Source: Flaccisagitta enflata (Eukaryota > Chaetognatha > Sagittoidea > Aphragmophora). Taken from it: 64,000 bases of DNA. This document shows positions 27,103-41,232 of this stretch, one piece after another. Location of the stretch: positions 70,308,001 to 70,372,000 of the forward strand of contig OZ231126.1 of the NCBI GenBank assembly GCA_965153355.1. Direction: 5' to 3'. Within the stretch, counting starts at the first letter, position 1. Every line of letters begins with the position of its first letter. A program made the position numbers and the translations under genes. A model generated the notes under the pieces. That model was not told where the DNA came from. It saw only the letters and a program-made list of their open reading frames with translations, and did no database searches.

Positions 27103-27395
27103 TCGTCGCGTTGGTCATTGACACTGGCATAGCTCGGTAGAACGTAGTTGACGATGCCAGCGTGGCAACTAGCAAGCATTGGCGATTTGTGATCACGGAA
27201 CAAGCCCAAAGCAAAGTGCGCCTCGTCGGTCTTTGACAATGGCATAGCTTTGTAGAACATACTTGATGACAAGAGCGTGGCAAGCAGTAGTGATTTGTGA
27301 TCGCGAAGCAAGCGCCGCGTCGGTCTTTGACACTGGCATAATTCCGTTGAAGGTAATTGATGATGCCAGCGTGAAACCTCGTTAAAGGTGTGTGA
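27102..27395. repeat. Three-unit tandem repeat, about 90-120 bp per unit
   Basis: Units begin GTCGGTCTTTGACACTGGCA and contain TGATGCCAGCGTGGCA and GATTTGTGATC. Starts are near 27102, 27223 and 27313. It lies in GPCR intron 3 and is non-coding. Confidence 0.7.
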
Positions 27396-27893
27396 TCAAC
27401 GAGAGTCAGGCTTGACGCAAGGAAAGAAAAGGCCAACAGTTGAACAATAGATGCGCCATCTGCATTTTTTAGTGTCGCCCATCAGAGTTGGCCAGGAAAT
27501 ATTCAAGAGATGTCTCACTGCCTCAGTGCAGCGATTGAACAAGTGATGCAAAAACAAACAATCAACGGACGGACGAAGCCTCTTATAGTGTTGCTTGTGC
27601 GCAACCAATAACCTAAATTACGAATAAGGAACATACATACATACATACATATAGATATATACAGACTTTGGTCAATACAGCTGAGCTTCATTAGAGCACA
27701 CTGAGCAAAATTATGCCTTAAAGTGAAGCTGCCTTATTGCCAACAAAAGGATAACTACAACTTAAGTGAGTTGCATGCTCTATAAAAGGGCCATGTCTTG
27801 ATGGCGGGTGCACTCTAGCGGTGCTCCTTTGTACTTTCAAGTTGTGTGACTGTGATGAAGACAGAAGACGAATAATGTTTGAACTTGCAATTA

Positions 27894-28660
27894 CAGGGTG
27901 TACCAACTCAGTTGTAACATAAAGAATCGATGTATCTCAGCTTCTAGAGAAGATAATCTTATTCTGAAAAAAGTTCCAAAAAGCTCTTAAAAAACGATTT
28001 TTACTCGTGCCAAGGAGATAGATCAATCCTGTAAACAATTTTACACATTCACAACCTAAAGTGATGCAGCTATTTCTCATAATACAAATTTGGCTGTCCT
28101 TGCCCATGGATACTGTTTCTTTAAAAGGCTCTCATTTCTTAACAAATTGAGCTACAGACCTCAGATTGGTCTCAAATCAAAGATTTTTAGCTGCAGTTTT
28201 TGGCCCCAATAACAAACATCTTCAAAATAGTGAAGTCTTTGCATTTCTTTCCCTCAAAACCATGTTTTTAGAAAAACCTCAATTTTCATAAGCATGATTT
28301 TGGCAAAAATCACAGTATTCTACTGAAAAAAAATGTGAGTTTTTCTGTGAATTCTCTTTAATAACATAAAATATGTTTTTTTTGTCAAACTTGACATGTT
28401 TTGTCAAAAATTTTAGAAATAAAAATCTAACAAAGAGAAATTGATATTGGAAATCAATAGAAAATAGCAAAATTATAGCAAAAAGGCATATACTTCCAAA
28501 CTTTTTTTCTACTACTGTTTATACCTTCCCATTATTTTTCTCCTATCAAGCAAAAATCGGTTTTCAAAAGCTCTTTAGAACTTTTTTCAGAATTATAATA
28601 TCTTTTTTAGAAGCAGAGATACATCGATTCTTTATGTTACAACTGAGTTGGTACACCCTG
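27894..28660. mobile_element. MITE, CAGGGTGTACC family, 767 bp
   Basis: Terminal inverted repeats of more than 50 bp begin CAGGGTGTACCAACTCAGTT and continue through ATCGATGTATCTC. They are flanked by TA at 27892-27893 and 28661-28662. The interior is AT-rich without an open frame. It lies in GPCR intron 3. Confidence 0.85.
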
Positions 28661-28737
28661 TAATGACTTTTTTTTCTCTCCTATCTGCGTTTTTTAAAGC
28701 GGTGTAATTAAGAATTACTGCGCAATATATTTACCGA

Positions 28738-29646
<909 letters not shown>

Positions 29647-29845
29647 CTCGACATTTACGACTTTTTTCCTACGGCGATTAGCCGCCTTTATTGGTAGGGT
29701 CTTGTAAACCTTCACTAACCAATTCATACACGCCCTACTCTTAATTTTACATCAAACCTTTTTGCTGAAACAATGTTCTCTCTCGTTCTAACTCGAAACA
29801 ATACTCTTGGTTCGCTGTCAAATAGAAATTGCCGATTCGGTTTTT

Positions 29846-30286
29846 AGTCGCGTGCACGCGACTTTACACCTTGCCATGTCAGTCGGTAGGTCGGTAGGTC
29901 ACGTTTTTGAAATTATGACTTTTTAAGGTTTTTTAAGGTATTTTAAGGTTCTCTCGGGTATCTCAGAGAACTTTAGGGGACTTCAGGGTTATTTTAGGTA
30001 CTTAAGGTATTTTAGGGTACTTCCAGATACTTATGTTTTTTTTTTCAGGTATTTTTGAGTATTTTTGGGTATTATTAGGTGTTTTTGGGTATATTTGGGT
30101 ATTTTTGGGTATTTTTGGGTATTTTGGGTATTATGTGTATTTTGTCAACATTTTTATTGGACAGTCGTTATTGGTTCAGAATGTAACTTTTTTTGGGACA
30201 GACGTTATGTAGTATGAAGTTCTGTCGTATGAAGTTGTGTAATTGTGTGTAACGTAGCACGCGACTGTTGGCCTGTTGGGCTTGTT
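29846..30286 (+). mobile_element. Hairpin-ended element, CGCGACT subtype, long
   Basis: The 5' hairpin is AGTCGCG-TGCA-CGCGACT (29846-29863), then CTTGCCATGTCAGTCGG. A long degenerate core of GGTATTTTGGG-type units follows. The third arm CGCGACT is at 30260-30266, and the copy ends TGTTGGCCTGTTGGGCTTGTT-like. It lies in GPCR intron 3. Confidence 0.7.
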
Positions 30287-30896
30287 TTAATAGTGCAGTC
30301 TGCCCCTCTGCAAACTAAAGATGAGGGGTTGGTAAGGGTTTGAAGCGAGGGGGGGGCAATAATTGGACGGGTTGATAACAGGGGGCGATAATCGGTAGGC
30401 GCGGTAGTTGAATGGGGTCGATAAAGAAGAGAAAATGCGGTTACAACTTAAAACCAGTTCGTTGCCAAGAACGACTTGGTGTCGCTGTGTCTGCTTGAGT
30501 GCCTTCGCCTTCTCAGACTTATTTATCGTATTTATTCATTTACTTATTTATTTATTTACTTATTCCTTTTTTTATTTATCTATCGTATAAATACAATACA
30601 TACACAATTACCTAGTTGGCTTGTTCTTTCCTAGTGTCTAATGAGAAACATTAAAGCTTGCGCCGTTTATGCGCCTATGAAAGAATCGAGTTTTCAAGTA
30701 GTTGAATAATGAAGTTGAGACTTGAAACTTTAGACTTGAATATGCGGCTTCAAGTTAATTGTCAATTCTTTGAAAAGAGAGAAAATAAACAGACGGAAAC
30801 GGCAGCTTGATAAAAAAAGGAAAACTGTGAAATATGAATAATCATAACAATTTAAACATAATTTACGTACTCAGATTACATGGTTATCTGACTGTC

Positions 30897-31316
<420 letters not shown>

Positions 31317-31686
31317 ACATTTTTTCTTTTAAGAATTAACTTAAACCAAGCGGTGAATAATATTATCTGTGACTCATGGGGAAAACAAAGCTTTACTTTG
31401 CGTTTTACGCAGATGTTCGTACTTATGAAAGATGAGGATGTTGATATAGGGAAAAATTTTGCTTGTTAATTGCCATTTGATTATGAAGTACCTTATAGTA
31501 GTTGTATGAGATTTATATAGAATGAATTGTTTCACATTTGATTAAACATAGAGTGCAAAAGAGTGTGAAGAGTTGTCATCTGATTACAGAGTGCGTATGA
31601 TCACTGATAATAGAAACGTGATAGTGATCGTGACTTGCCCCATTCAAATTTTCTCTTTCCCTTTCCCCATTTCTCTTTCTCTATCC

Positions 31687-32020
31687 TTTTTGGGCAGCGT
31701 CCCCCCCCCCCCAACCTCCAGGCCAATATCTCAGCCTCGATACTCATATCCCAGCCTTGAGGCCCAAATCCCAGTCTTAAGGCCCAAATCCCAACCTCAA
31801 GGCCCAAATTCCATCCTAAGGCAAAAATCCCATCTTCAAGGCCCAAATCCCAGTATCGAGGGAGGAGGAGGAAGAGAAGGAGGAGAAAATTCCCCTGCGT
31901 GAAAGCATAGGTCATCAACCCCTTCGGGGCCGCTGCCCTGCTCCCACCCTCAACTGCAATCATGATCTACCCAAGCAGGGCACGGGTACCGCTGACCACC
32001 TGATGCTTTTGGGACTATTA
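31687..32020. mobile_element. GC-rich foldback element, GGCCCAAATCCCAG core
   Basis: The left arm TTTTTGGGCAGCGTCCCC is followed by a minisatellite of AAGGCCCAAATCCCAGCCTC units. The right arm is AAGCATAGGTCATCAACCCC, then GGGGCCGCTGCCC, with a CCCTGC...GCAGGGCACGGGTACC tail. It lies in GPCR intron 3. Confidence 0.65.
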
Positions 32021-32112
32021 TTTTCTCATCCCCACCCTTCCCTTTTTCATTACCCTTCCCTCTTTCTTTACCTTTTTCCCTCACCCTATTTCCAGATCCC
32101 TTTCCCTTTCCC

Positions 32113-33085
32113 TTTTGGGCAGTGGCTCCGAAGGGGTTGATGACCTATGCATTCACACATATGGGGAATTTTCTCCTCCCTCTTCTTCTTGGGCAGCGGC
32201 CCCGAAGGGGACGAAGTCCTGTAGAACACAGGGGACTTTTGTTTGTTTGTTCGTCCGTCCGTCCGTTCGTTCATCCCCCCCAGGCCCTCTCAGGCCTGAA
32301 ATCTGCCCTCTCAGGCTTTGAATCAACCCTCTTGGGCCTTGAATCTGCCCTCTCAGACCTTGAATCTGCCCTCTCAGGCCTGAAAATTGGCCTTTCAGGC
32401 CTGAAACCTGTCCTCTCAGGCCTAAAATCTGCCCACTCAGGCCTAAAATCTGCCCTAAGAGGGCAGATTTCAGGCCTGAGAGGGCAGATTTCAGGCCTGA
32501 GAGGGCCTGGATGGATGAACGAACAAACGAACGAAAGTCCCCTGTGTTCTACAGGACTTCGTCCCCTTTGGGGCTGCTGCCCTGCCTCTCATTCCGATTT
32601 ACAACCAAGCAAAGCAGGGCAACGGGTATCGCTGACCACGTATTGCCCTTGGGTGACCTGTTCTTCTTCTATGTCCCCCCCCCTCAAATCCCAGTCTAGA
32701 GGCCCAAATTCCGGTCTTGAGGTCTAAATCCCAGTCTTGAGGCCCAAATCTCAGCCTCAAGGCCCAAATCCTAGCCTCAAGGCCCAAATGCGATCCTGGA
32801 GGCCCAGATTTCAGTTAAGAGGCCCAGATCCCAGCTTTGAGGCCCAAATCTCAGCCTCCAGGCTAGGATTTGGGCCTTGAGGCTAGGATTTGGGCCTCAA
32901 GACTGGGATTTGAGGGGGGAGGGACGTAGGAGAAGAAGAAGAAGAAGGAGGAGGAGAAAATTCCCCATATGTGTGAAAGCATAGGTCATCGACCCCTTCG
33001 GGGCCGCTGCCCTGCTCCCCCCTCATTTTCAACCACAACCTACTTAGGCAGGGCACGGGTACCGCTGACCATCTAACGCTTTTGC
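32113..33085. mobile_element. Foldback element with another nested inside
   Basis: The outer left arm (32113-32188) has TGGGCAGTGGCTCCGAAGGG and GACCTATGCATTCACA. The outer right arm (about 32930-33020) has the complement, with TGTGTGAAAGCATAGGTCAT and CGGGGCCGCTGCCC. The inner element 32189-32665 has complete GGGGACGAAGTCCTGTAG arms and a CTCAGGCCTGAAATCTGCC core. Confidence 0.7.
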
Positions 33086-33096
33086 GACTATTCCTA

Positions 33097-33805
33097 TTCC
33101 TTTTTGGGCAGCGGACCTGAAGGGGACAAAGTCCTGTAGAACACAGGGGGACTTTCGTTCGTCCGTCCGTTCGTCCATCTGTCCATTCATCTGTCCCCCA
33201 TCAGGCCTCTCAGGCCTCAAATCTGGCCTCTCAGGCTTGAAATCTGGCCTATCAGGCCTCAAATTTGGCCCTTCAAGCCTCAAATCCAGCCTCTCAAATC
33301 CAGCCTGTCAGGCCTCATCTGGCCTGTCTGGCCTCAAATCCGGCCTGTCAGGCCTGAAATCTGGCCTCGCAGGCCTTAAACTAGCCCTGTCAGACCTCAC
33401 ATTAGGCCTCTCAGGCCTTAAATCTGGCCTCTCAAGCCTAAAATCCTGCCTCTCAAATCTGGCCTCTCAGGCCTGAAATCCTGCCTCTCAAATCTGGCCT
33501 GTCAGGCCTCAAATCTGGCCTTTCAGGCCTCAAATCCGGCCTGTCAGGCCTCGGCCTCAAACTTGGCCTCTCAGGCCTCAAATTAGCCTTGGGAAAGCCT
33601 TAAGACTCTTGAAGGCCTTCAATCAGCTGATTTTAGCATCTCATCAACATTTTCAGGTAGGACAAACGAAAGTCCCCCTGTGTTCTACAGGACTTCGTCC
33701 CCTTCGGGGCCGCTGCCCTGCTTCCCCTCAAACAAATTCACAATCATGCAAGGCAGGGCAACGGGTATCGCTGACCACATATTGCCCTTGGGCGACCTGT
33801 TCTTT
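33097..33805. mobile_element. GC-rich foldback element, copy 5
   Basis: The arms TTTTTGGGCAGCGGACC and GGGGCCGCTGCCC (ends 33720) flank about 20 units of CTCAGGCCTCAAATCTGGC. A CGGGTATCGCTGACCACATA tail ending GACCTGTTC follows. It lies about 180 bp before GPCR exon 4; the CCCTTTCC-rich tract between them supplies pyrimidines near the acceptor. Confidence 0.7.
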
Positions 33806-33981
33806 CCCTTTCCCTTTCCTGCCTTTCCCTTTCCCTTTTGCTTTTCCTCTCCCCTTCCCTTTTCCTTTACCTTTTTGCCCTTACCCTATTTCCAGATCCC
33901 ATTCCCATTTCCTTTCCCTTTTCCATTTTCTATTTCTTTTTTCCTTTCCCCTCACCCCTTTCTCATTTCCCTTCCTCGTAG

Positions 33982-34197
33982 ATAACGGAAACGATGGTGA
34001 TTGACAAAGTGAGGAACGAGACCGTACCTACTCTAAACACAACAAGTCTAACTAAAAGCGAAGTCTACTTTTGGGTGTTTAACGTCTCGCTCACTTCGCT
34101 CGTTTACTTCCTAATCCCGCTAGTGGCGCTCATCGTCCTCACTTGCCTCACTTTGCAGGGATTGCAAAGGCATTTCAACAATATGTACGGATCGGGG
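33982..34197 (+). CDS. GPCR exon 4: ECL2 and TM5
   Basis: The acceptor is CTTCCTCGTAG|ATA and the exon is 216 nt, phase 0 to phase 0. Residues 296-367 contain ECL2 with two N-glycosylation sequons (N307-E-T, N314-T-T) and no cysteine, consistent with the missing TM3 Cys. TM5 is about residues 325-352 (FNVSLTSLVYFLIPLVALIV) with the conserved Pro at P341. The start of ICL3 follows (LQRHFNNMYGSG). The donor is GGG|GTGAGT. Confidence 0.9.
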
Positions 34198-34822
34198 GTG
34201 AGTTTTGTTTTTAGTTACTCGCTTAACGACTCTATTACCTGTCCGTTGGTCGGGCGGTCGGGTTGGTCTGACCATATTACTTTGCGTTTTTGGCGTTTAC
34301 GATTAGTTTTTGCATTACTGGTCCTACCAAAATGCTTCACCGGGTGATCAGCCAGAACCGAGTAAATCTTTTTGGAAGCTGAGACTGAACGACTGATAGT
34401 CAAAATTTGGGCAATAGTTTATCACAAAGAAAATTAATGAACGTTAACTTTAAGCCAAAGATGGATATTGTAGCCCAAAAGGCTTGCAAGCAATGGCTGT
34501 TGATGCTTTTTTCCATGATTGGGAATTGATGCCAAAATTGGAGTGACTTGGACAATTGACTTTTTTCCATTTACTCATTGTCGATGGTGTTTTGAGTATA
34601 TGAGTTGATTGGGTAGAGCTTAACTCCGTTTTTGTGCCAAATTGACAAGTTTTTAATCCAGTTTTTAAGAAAACTCGCAATTTTTCACCTAATATGTCTC
34701 TACTCTTAGTGAAATGACTAGACGAGGATTCTGCGCAAAACTGCACCACTTTTCTAAATTGACTTAAAATGAAATATAACTTATAAGGCTGTTTCGTTGA
34801 CATTATAGGGCTATTTCTTTTT

Positions 34823-35165
34823 AGTCGCGTGCACGCGACTCTTCAACCCGCTTTGTCCGTCCTTTTGTCGGTCCGTTGGCCGGTCTGTCAAACCTTGATT
34901 TTTTCATTTCTTTAAGTTATATTGAGTCATTTTAGGTCATTAGAAGTTATTTTTAGTCATTTTGAGTTATTCTATGTCGTTCTAGGTCATTCTGAGTCAC
35001 TTTAATTCATATCAAGTTCTATTGAGTCACTTAAGTCAATCAGGTCAATTTAGTATTTTTAGTCATTTTAAGTCATTTAATGTCATCCTGAGTCATTCGA
35101 AGTCAATATCAGCCATCTTAAGTTATTTGCGTCCCGCACGCGACTTATAGGTGTTGGCCTTGTTT
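34823..35165 (+). mobile_element. Hairpin-ended element, CGCGACT subtype
   Basis: AGTCGCG-TGCA-CGCGACT starts at 34823 and is followed by CTTTGTCCGTCC and a TTTAAGTCATT-type core. The third arm CGCGACT is at 35139-35145, with GGTGTTGGCCTTGTT at the end. It lies in GPCR intron 4. Confidence 0.75.
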
Positions 35166-35925
35166 TATTAGATGAGCAAACGTTCAGCAATTCTCTTCAA
35201 TTCTAGACCATCCCCAACTAATTTACTTTTGTATTTTAGGAGTAATTGCCTCATACAATAACTCAATTCCCGCTGATCACCCGGTGTTAGCCTTTCTATC
35301 ACTGCCACTGCCCCACCGTGAGGCAAAACCACCCTCGACTTGGAAAAAACACCCACCAACCAACTAGAACCACCCTACCCACCTTAATCACCATCACTGT
35401 AAGGCAAAACCACCCCCGACTTGGAAAAACCACCCACCAACCAACTAGAACCGCCCTACCCACCTTAATCACCATCACCGTGAGGCAAAACCGCCCCCGA
35501 CTTGGAAAAACCACCCACCAACCAACTAGAACCACCCTTCCCACCTTAATCACCATACCTGGTATGCCCACCCGGAGAAGGGTAGCCGAGTATACAGCAT
35601 TGTTTCCATGAGTGATACGTTCGTTAAAGAAAGAAAGACGCGAGAAAAGATGACCGGCCTCCCCAGTCGCTCACAGGTCGGCAAGGGGCTGCTGTGATAG
35701 GAAAGAGATCTCTCTGGTGTTTGGCGGGTGTTTGGACGAGGGCCGTGAGGTAACTCAAGCTCATTAAGTGTGTGACCGAAAGATGCACAGGTGGATAGAC
35801 GAACGGACCGACGCGACGCCTTTTGCCTCTTTACGACTCTTGTTTTTCTTTTTGCTGAAATACACAACCCTCCCGACTCTGAGTTATTTTTTTGAGTCTT
35901 GATTTCTCCCATGATTCCCTTACAG

Positions 35926-36088
35926 ACATACGCCACCCCTCAAGCGACTCCGGTCCGTTGGAACACGAGTAGATTCTCCGCCTGCGGCAATTACTACACG
36001 TCACACAGAATCGACCAAAAAACCATCACGCGAATGTGCGTCGGCGTCGTACTCATATTTCTACTCATAAGGATACCCATAATTTCAG
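35926..36088 (+). CDS. GPCR exon 5: ICL3 and TM6
   Basis: The acceptor is CCCTTACAG|ACA. Residues 368-421 hold an ICL3 with basic residues (HRIDQKTITR) followed by TM6 (MCVGVVLIFLLIRIPIIS) with the conserved Pro at P418. The class A tryptophan toggle position is not Trp, as in several peptide-receptor relatives. The donor is S|G|GTTAGG, phase 1. Confidence 0.88.
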
Positions 36089-36476
36089 GTTAGGGAGGGA
36101 TGGAGGAAATGAGAGATTATATAAGGAGGAATAGGAATTAGATACAGTTTGATCCCGCAATAACGAATGTCGAGGGATAAAATTTTTTTTGTTATAGGCG
36201 GATTTCTATTATTGCCACGATAAGAAATTAAAAGAATGCCACTGAGAGACCAAGATTTAATCACACTAGAAATAAACAAGCCTGACCGGGCAACGATGCG
36301 TCCGGCCCGGCATGTTTCTCAGCGTGTATTGAATTTGGCGCTAAATTTATGACAAATATATAGAGAGACATATGGACAAACAGACCTATGAAACGACTGA
36401 GTAGCAAATGAGGCTCTCAAAGCATGTTTGTCGATCTTTTGATTCAGTCTAGGATCTCACCGTGGCCCAAAATAAT

Positions 36477-36700
36477 AACAAGCCCGATCGGGCAACTAGA
36501 TGCGTCATCTGCGTGATTTGAAACTCGTTTGTCGATCGTTGGATTCAGTATTGAATCTCACCGTGTCCAAAAAAAAGCCGAAAAACTTGATTTTTGCACA
36601 GGCGTAACGGACCGACGGACGGACCGACGGACGGACGGACCGACCGACGGACGGACGGACGGACAGACAGACCCTCTTATAGAGATGCGATGACGCATCT
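36477..36700 (-). mobile_element. Hairpin-ended element, CGCATCT subtype, nested
   Basis: On the minus strand: AGATGCG-TCAT-CGCATCT, CTATAAGAGGG, a TCCG-type run, the third arm CGCATCT (36504-36498), the GCCCGATCGGGC hairpin and TTGTT. It is inserted in an older relative that runs from about 36840 to 36283 and ends CGCATCGTTGCCCGG...CTTGTT. Confidence 0.75.
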
Positions 36701-37194
36701 AAAAAACACAGCTTTTGCACAGGCGTAACGGACGGACGGACAGACGGACGGAGGGACGGATGGACGGAGGGACGGACAGACGGACAGACGGACAGATGGA
36801 TGGACAGACTCTCTTATAAAGAAGCACTCCTGACGGACACAGAAAAAAGGTGTCGCATGTTATCGATTAGTCTAGTCACCAATGGCACCAATTGCAATGA
36901 ATGTTATTGATTTGGTTTTTTCTTGTGACTTGGTCGTTTAGAAACTTTCATTATCTGCCCATGTCCAACAAGAAGGAACACATCTAATAAGTCAGGCCCT
37001 GGATCCATTGATCAGTCCGTCGGTTGATCCATGCATTGCTGCCGAACTACTTCAGACTCGCAAACCACCATGCACCAGTGCTCTAGATGCTCTTAAATGC
37101 GTAGTTGCGAACTTTGGATACATAAACCCGCAAGAACAAGCGGCAATGACGCACTTTTCCTTTGCATGGAAAAAGCATCAATTTCTCTTTTTTC

Positions 37195-37652
37195 AGATGC
37201 GTCCTCGCATCTCTTTAATATCGTCTGTCCGTCGGTCGGTCCATCCGTCAGTCCGTCCGTTGATCTGTCTGTCGGTCTGTCGTCAGTCTGTCCGTCCGTC
37301 CGTTACGCCTCCTTGAAAATCGCAGTTTTCGGCCCTTTATAGCCGCAAGGATGTCAAGGATCTTGACAAACACTTGTTAGAATGTTCTGAGAGCCTCTTT
37401 TGATCTGATAACAAGGCCGGATACACGGCAATCCAGTTGCGGACGGTTGGGCGGGAGCAGTAATGCGAAAACCGCTCGGAATTCAAAAATGTGACCGACC
37501 GACGGACGGATGGACCGACTGACAGACCAAGGTGTAGAGTTGCGTGTCCGCAACTAATAAGTCGTCATCTGTTAGTCAAACCAAATCTAGTGCCGAAGTC
37601 GCTGTACGCACAGAGATACAGTCAGGACGCATCGTTGCCTAATTGGGCTTGT
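37195..37652 (+). mobile_element. Hairpin-ended element, CGCATC subtype, with an inserted copy
   Basis: The 5' hairpin is AGATGCG-TCCT-CGCATCT (37195-37212) and the 3' end is CGCATCGTTGCCTAATTGGG then CTTGTT. A minus-strand CGCAACT-subtype copy (37555-37410) interrupts it. That copy has AGTTGCG-GACA-CGCAACT, a third arm CGCAACT (37441-37435) and a GCCGTGTATCCGGCC end. Confidence 0.75.
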
Positions 37653-37827
37653 TTTTTTGTGAATGTGTTTTTCAACCAAAAAGACTCACGAGAGAGACCA
37701 GAAACCCAAAAGAAGTGACCAAAGAAGCGAGCTTAGTGGACTTCCATTGGAATCCGAAATTCTAAACCCGTATGAATTTAGAAGTGGCAAAAGCCAAAGG
37801 TCGTGCATTTTGACCTGATGATTTTTA

Positions 37828-37967
37828 GTACACGCAACTCTTTAAGAGGCTTTGTCCGTCGGTCCGTCCGTCGGTCCGTGGTGATCGAGTTGGAAAGTGT
37901 GAAAACGCGCATTTCTGCCCCTGCCCACCCGTCCGCAACTGGTATTGGCCGTGTATCCGGCCTTGTT
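37828..37967 (+). mobile_element. Hairpin-ended element, CGCAACT subtype, 5' arm eroded
   Basis: AGTACACGCAACT keeps the second arm only. It is followed by TTTAAGAGGCTTTGTCCG and (TCGG)n, the third arm CGCAACT at 37934-37940, GGCCGTGTATCCGGCC and TTGTT. Confidence 0.7.
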
Positions 37968-38007
37968 CTTTTCTATCATATTTCTTTTTCTTTATTTCTG
38001 TCTTTTT

Positions 38008-38339
38008 AAGTGCGTCCTCGCACTTCTATAAGAGGTCATGTCCGTTGGTTGGTTGGTCGGTCGGTTGGTCGGTCGGTCGGTCGGTCAGTTGGTAACGCAA
38101 TCGTTTTAATCGCTCAAAACAGCCAGTTCTTCATTACTATCACTTCTCATGCCTTACCACGCTCATTTTCATTCTTTTATTTATTCATTCATTCATTCAT
38201 TCATTCATTCATTCATTCATTCATTCATTCATTCATTCATTCATTCATTCATTCATTCATTCATTCATTCATTCAAAACGTTCATCCACAAATTCTTAAT
38301 CAAGCGAGGCGCACTTATTGGCCATAACTTGGCCTTGTT
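38008..38339 (+). mobile_element. Hairpin-ended element, CGCACTT subtype
   Basis: The 5' hairpin is AAGTGCG-TCCT-CGCACTT (38008-38025), then CTATAAGAGGTCATGTCCG and TTGG/TCGG repeats. An (ATTC)n tract fills the core. The third arm CGCACTT is at 38310-38316, followed by the hairpin GGCCATAACTTGGCC and TTGTT. All three arms carry the subtype-specific CACTT. Confidence 0.75.
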
Positions 38340-38384
38340 TTCATTTCAGTTGTTCAATTTCCTTCTCTCCTTTCCTCTCCTCTT

Positions 38385-39442
<1,058 letters not shown>

Positions 39443-39479
39443 TCACTGTTCATATATCCGGCCTTGTTAAGCAATACTT

Positions 39480-40600
39480 TCAATTGCCCAATTTTACGCG
39501 CCTGTTAAGAATCGTGTATATTTCTGTATACGTCCTTGTTCGTTTTTCTTTGGCCCATTTGTATTCTTTATCTAACACTCAACCAAAGCTGTGAAGCCAT
39601 TGCATTGCGCGCAATTGCGTCGCTTTCGTCTTCTCACGATAAGGTTTCGAGGAAGAAAAGAAAACAAAGCTGTTGAGGAGGGAAAAGAAGAAAAGGATAT
39701 AAAACATGTCCACAATCCTATACGTCATCGCCTCATCGTGTCTCTCTGATAAACTTTTTTTGGTCGTCCGTCCGTCCATTTAGACAGTATCAGTCTGGTC
39801 TGTCTCCCTGCAAATCCTATCACTCAATGAGAAGCTGTTTCGACGCGGTCTCACATCTTGTCAACGCTGGTTACTTAGTCTCCCAGCCTGCAGGACCAAT
39901 TTAGCAATTTTCCACTTCATCTTGTTCTAGATATACATAGGGATGTGGATTGTGGAAGCGATTGACCGCTTCCATTTTGGAGGATGGGATAGCTACTAGT
40001 ATTTGAACTGCAAAATGCGAGCGGAAGCGGAAGCGGAAGCGGTGGAAGCGGCACTAAAATTGACCGCTTCCACATCCCATCCAAATCCCATATACATCGC
40101 TTTCACGGAGTTTCACCCCTGTCCTACTCCCAAGTCCCAACCCTTGTTAACTGCCCTGTATTTTGTGTGATTGGGGAGAGGCTGCCCAACTCCTGACATT
40201 TCTGATCTTACTAACCAACTGGCCTCGATACCGCTTCAACCAACCCCATCCCCATGGAACTGATGCATCATGTTGGCTTAGACTAGCTTATAGTTGGGTC
40301 AGAAATAGCTCGTTAAGATAAGGATTTATGGGTAATTATCAAATGTAATCTAGATTGAAACTTTCTTTGTTGTTGGGATGATTTTTAAAAATGGATTCTT
40401 CAACGTTGGATCATCATTACTCTGATTACAGTAAAGATTCTTCCTCCAGTTCTTGTCCGTGACCTGGTTACCCCGTGACCTACTGAATTCGATGTTTCAT
40501 GAATAAGTTTTTGACCATATTATAACTCACCATTATCTAAAACATATATTACACATGATTATGAATGTTTCTTTTGTCAGAAAAACAGAGCATACATGTA
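39480..40600. other. GPCR intron 5 segment without exon
   Basis: Unique-looking sequence. A GGAAGCGGAAGCGG-type GC-rich repeat at 40020-40060, flanked by inverted GACCGCTTCCA motifs (39961 and 40062), is the only structure noted. Confidence 0.5.
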
Positions 40601-40615
40601 TGTAACACTGCTAGA

Positions 40616-40680
40616 GACCAACCGACCGACCAATCTAGTGGGGTGTAGACTACTGTAGAGTCGCATAGCACGCAACTAAA
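40616..40680 (-). mobile_element. 5' fragment of hairpin-ended element
   Basis: On the minus strand, AGTTGCG-TGCTA-TGCGACT is followed by CTACAGTAGTCTACACC and a TCGG run. The stem is kept mainly by G-T pairs. Similar 5' fragments occur on + at 8713 (AGGTGC/GCACCT stem) and 10489 (ATGCG/CGCAT), and on - near 27600 (GTTGC/GCAAC). Confidence 0.5.
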
Positions 40681-40705
40681 AATGTTTTTAAAAAAGCTTT
40701 TAATA

Positions 40706-41039
<334 letters not shown>

Positions 41040-41040
41040 G

Positions 41041-41232
41041 CGTACATTGGCGATGTGTTCAATCGCTCTACCGGAAATGGTCGTTCGTTGAACTTTGACC
41101 GTTTTTGGGCGTTGACCATCCTTTTGATGTCCCTCAACTCGTCCCTCAACATCGCCGTATACATCGGAGTCTCAGCAACCTTCAGAAACTTCACTAAGAA
41201 GATGTTCATGAAGTGCCTCTGCAGAGAGAAAG
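41041..41232 (+). CDS. GPCR exon 6: ECL3, TM7 and helix 8
   Basis: The acceptor is CTCTCTGCAG|CG, formed directly at the end of a CT microsatellite. Residues 422-485 contain ECL3 with an N-R-S sequon and TM7 (FWALTILLMSLNSSLNIAVYIGV). The activation motif reads N458-I-A-V-Y462, so the usual Pro of NPxxY is Ile. Helix 8 follows (FRNFTKKMFMKCLCREK), with C480 and C482 as possible palmitoylation sites. The donor is AAAG|GTGCGT, phase 1. Confidence 0.9.
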
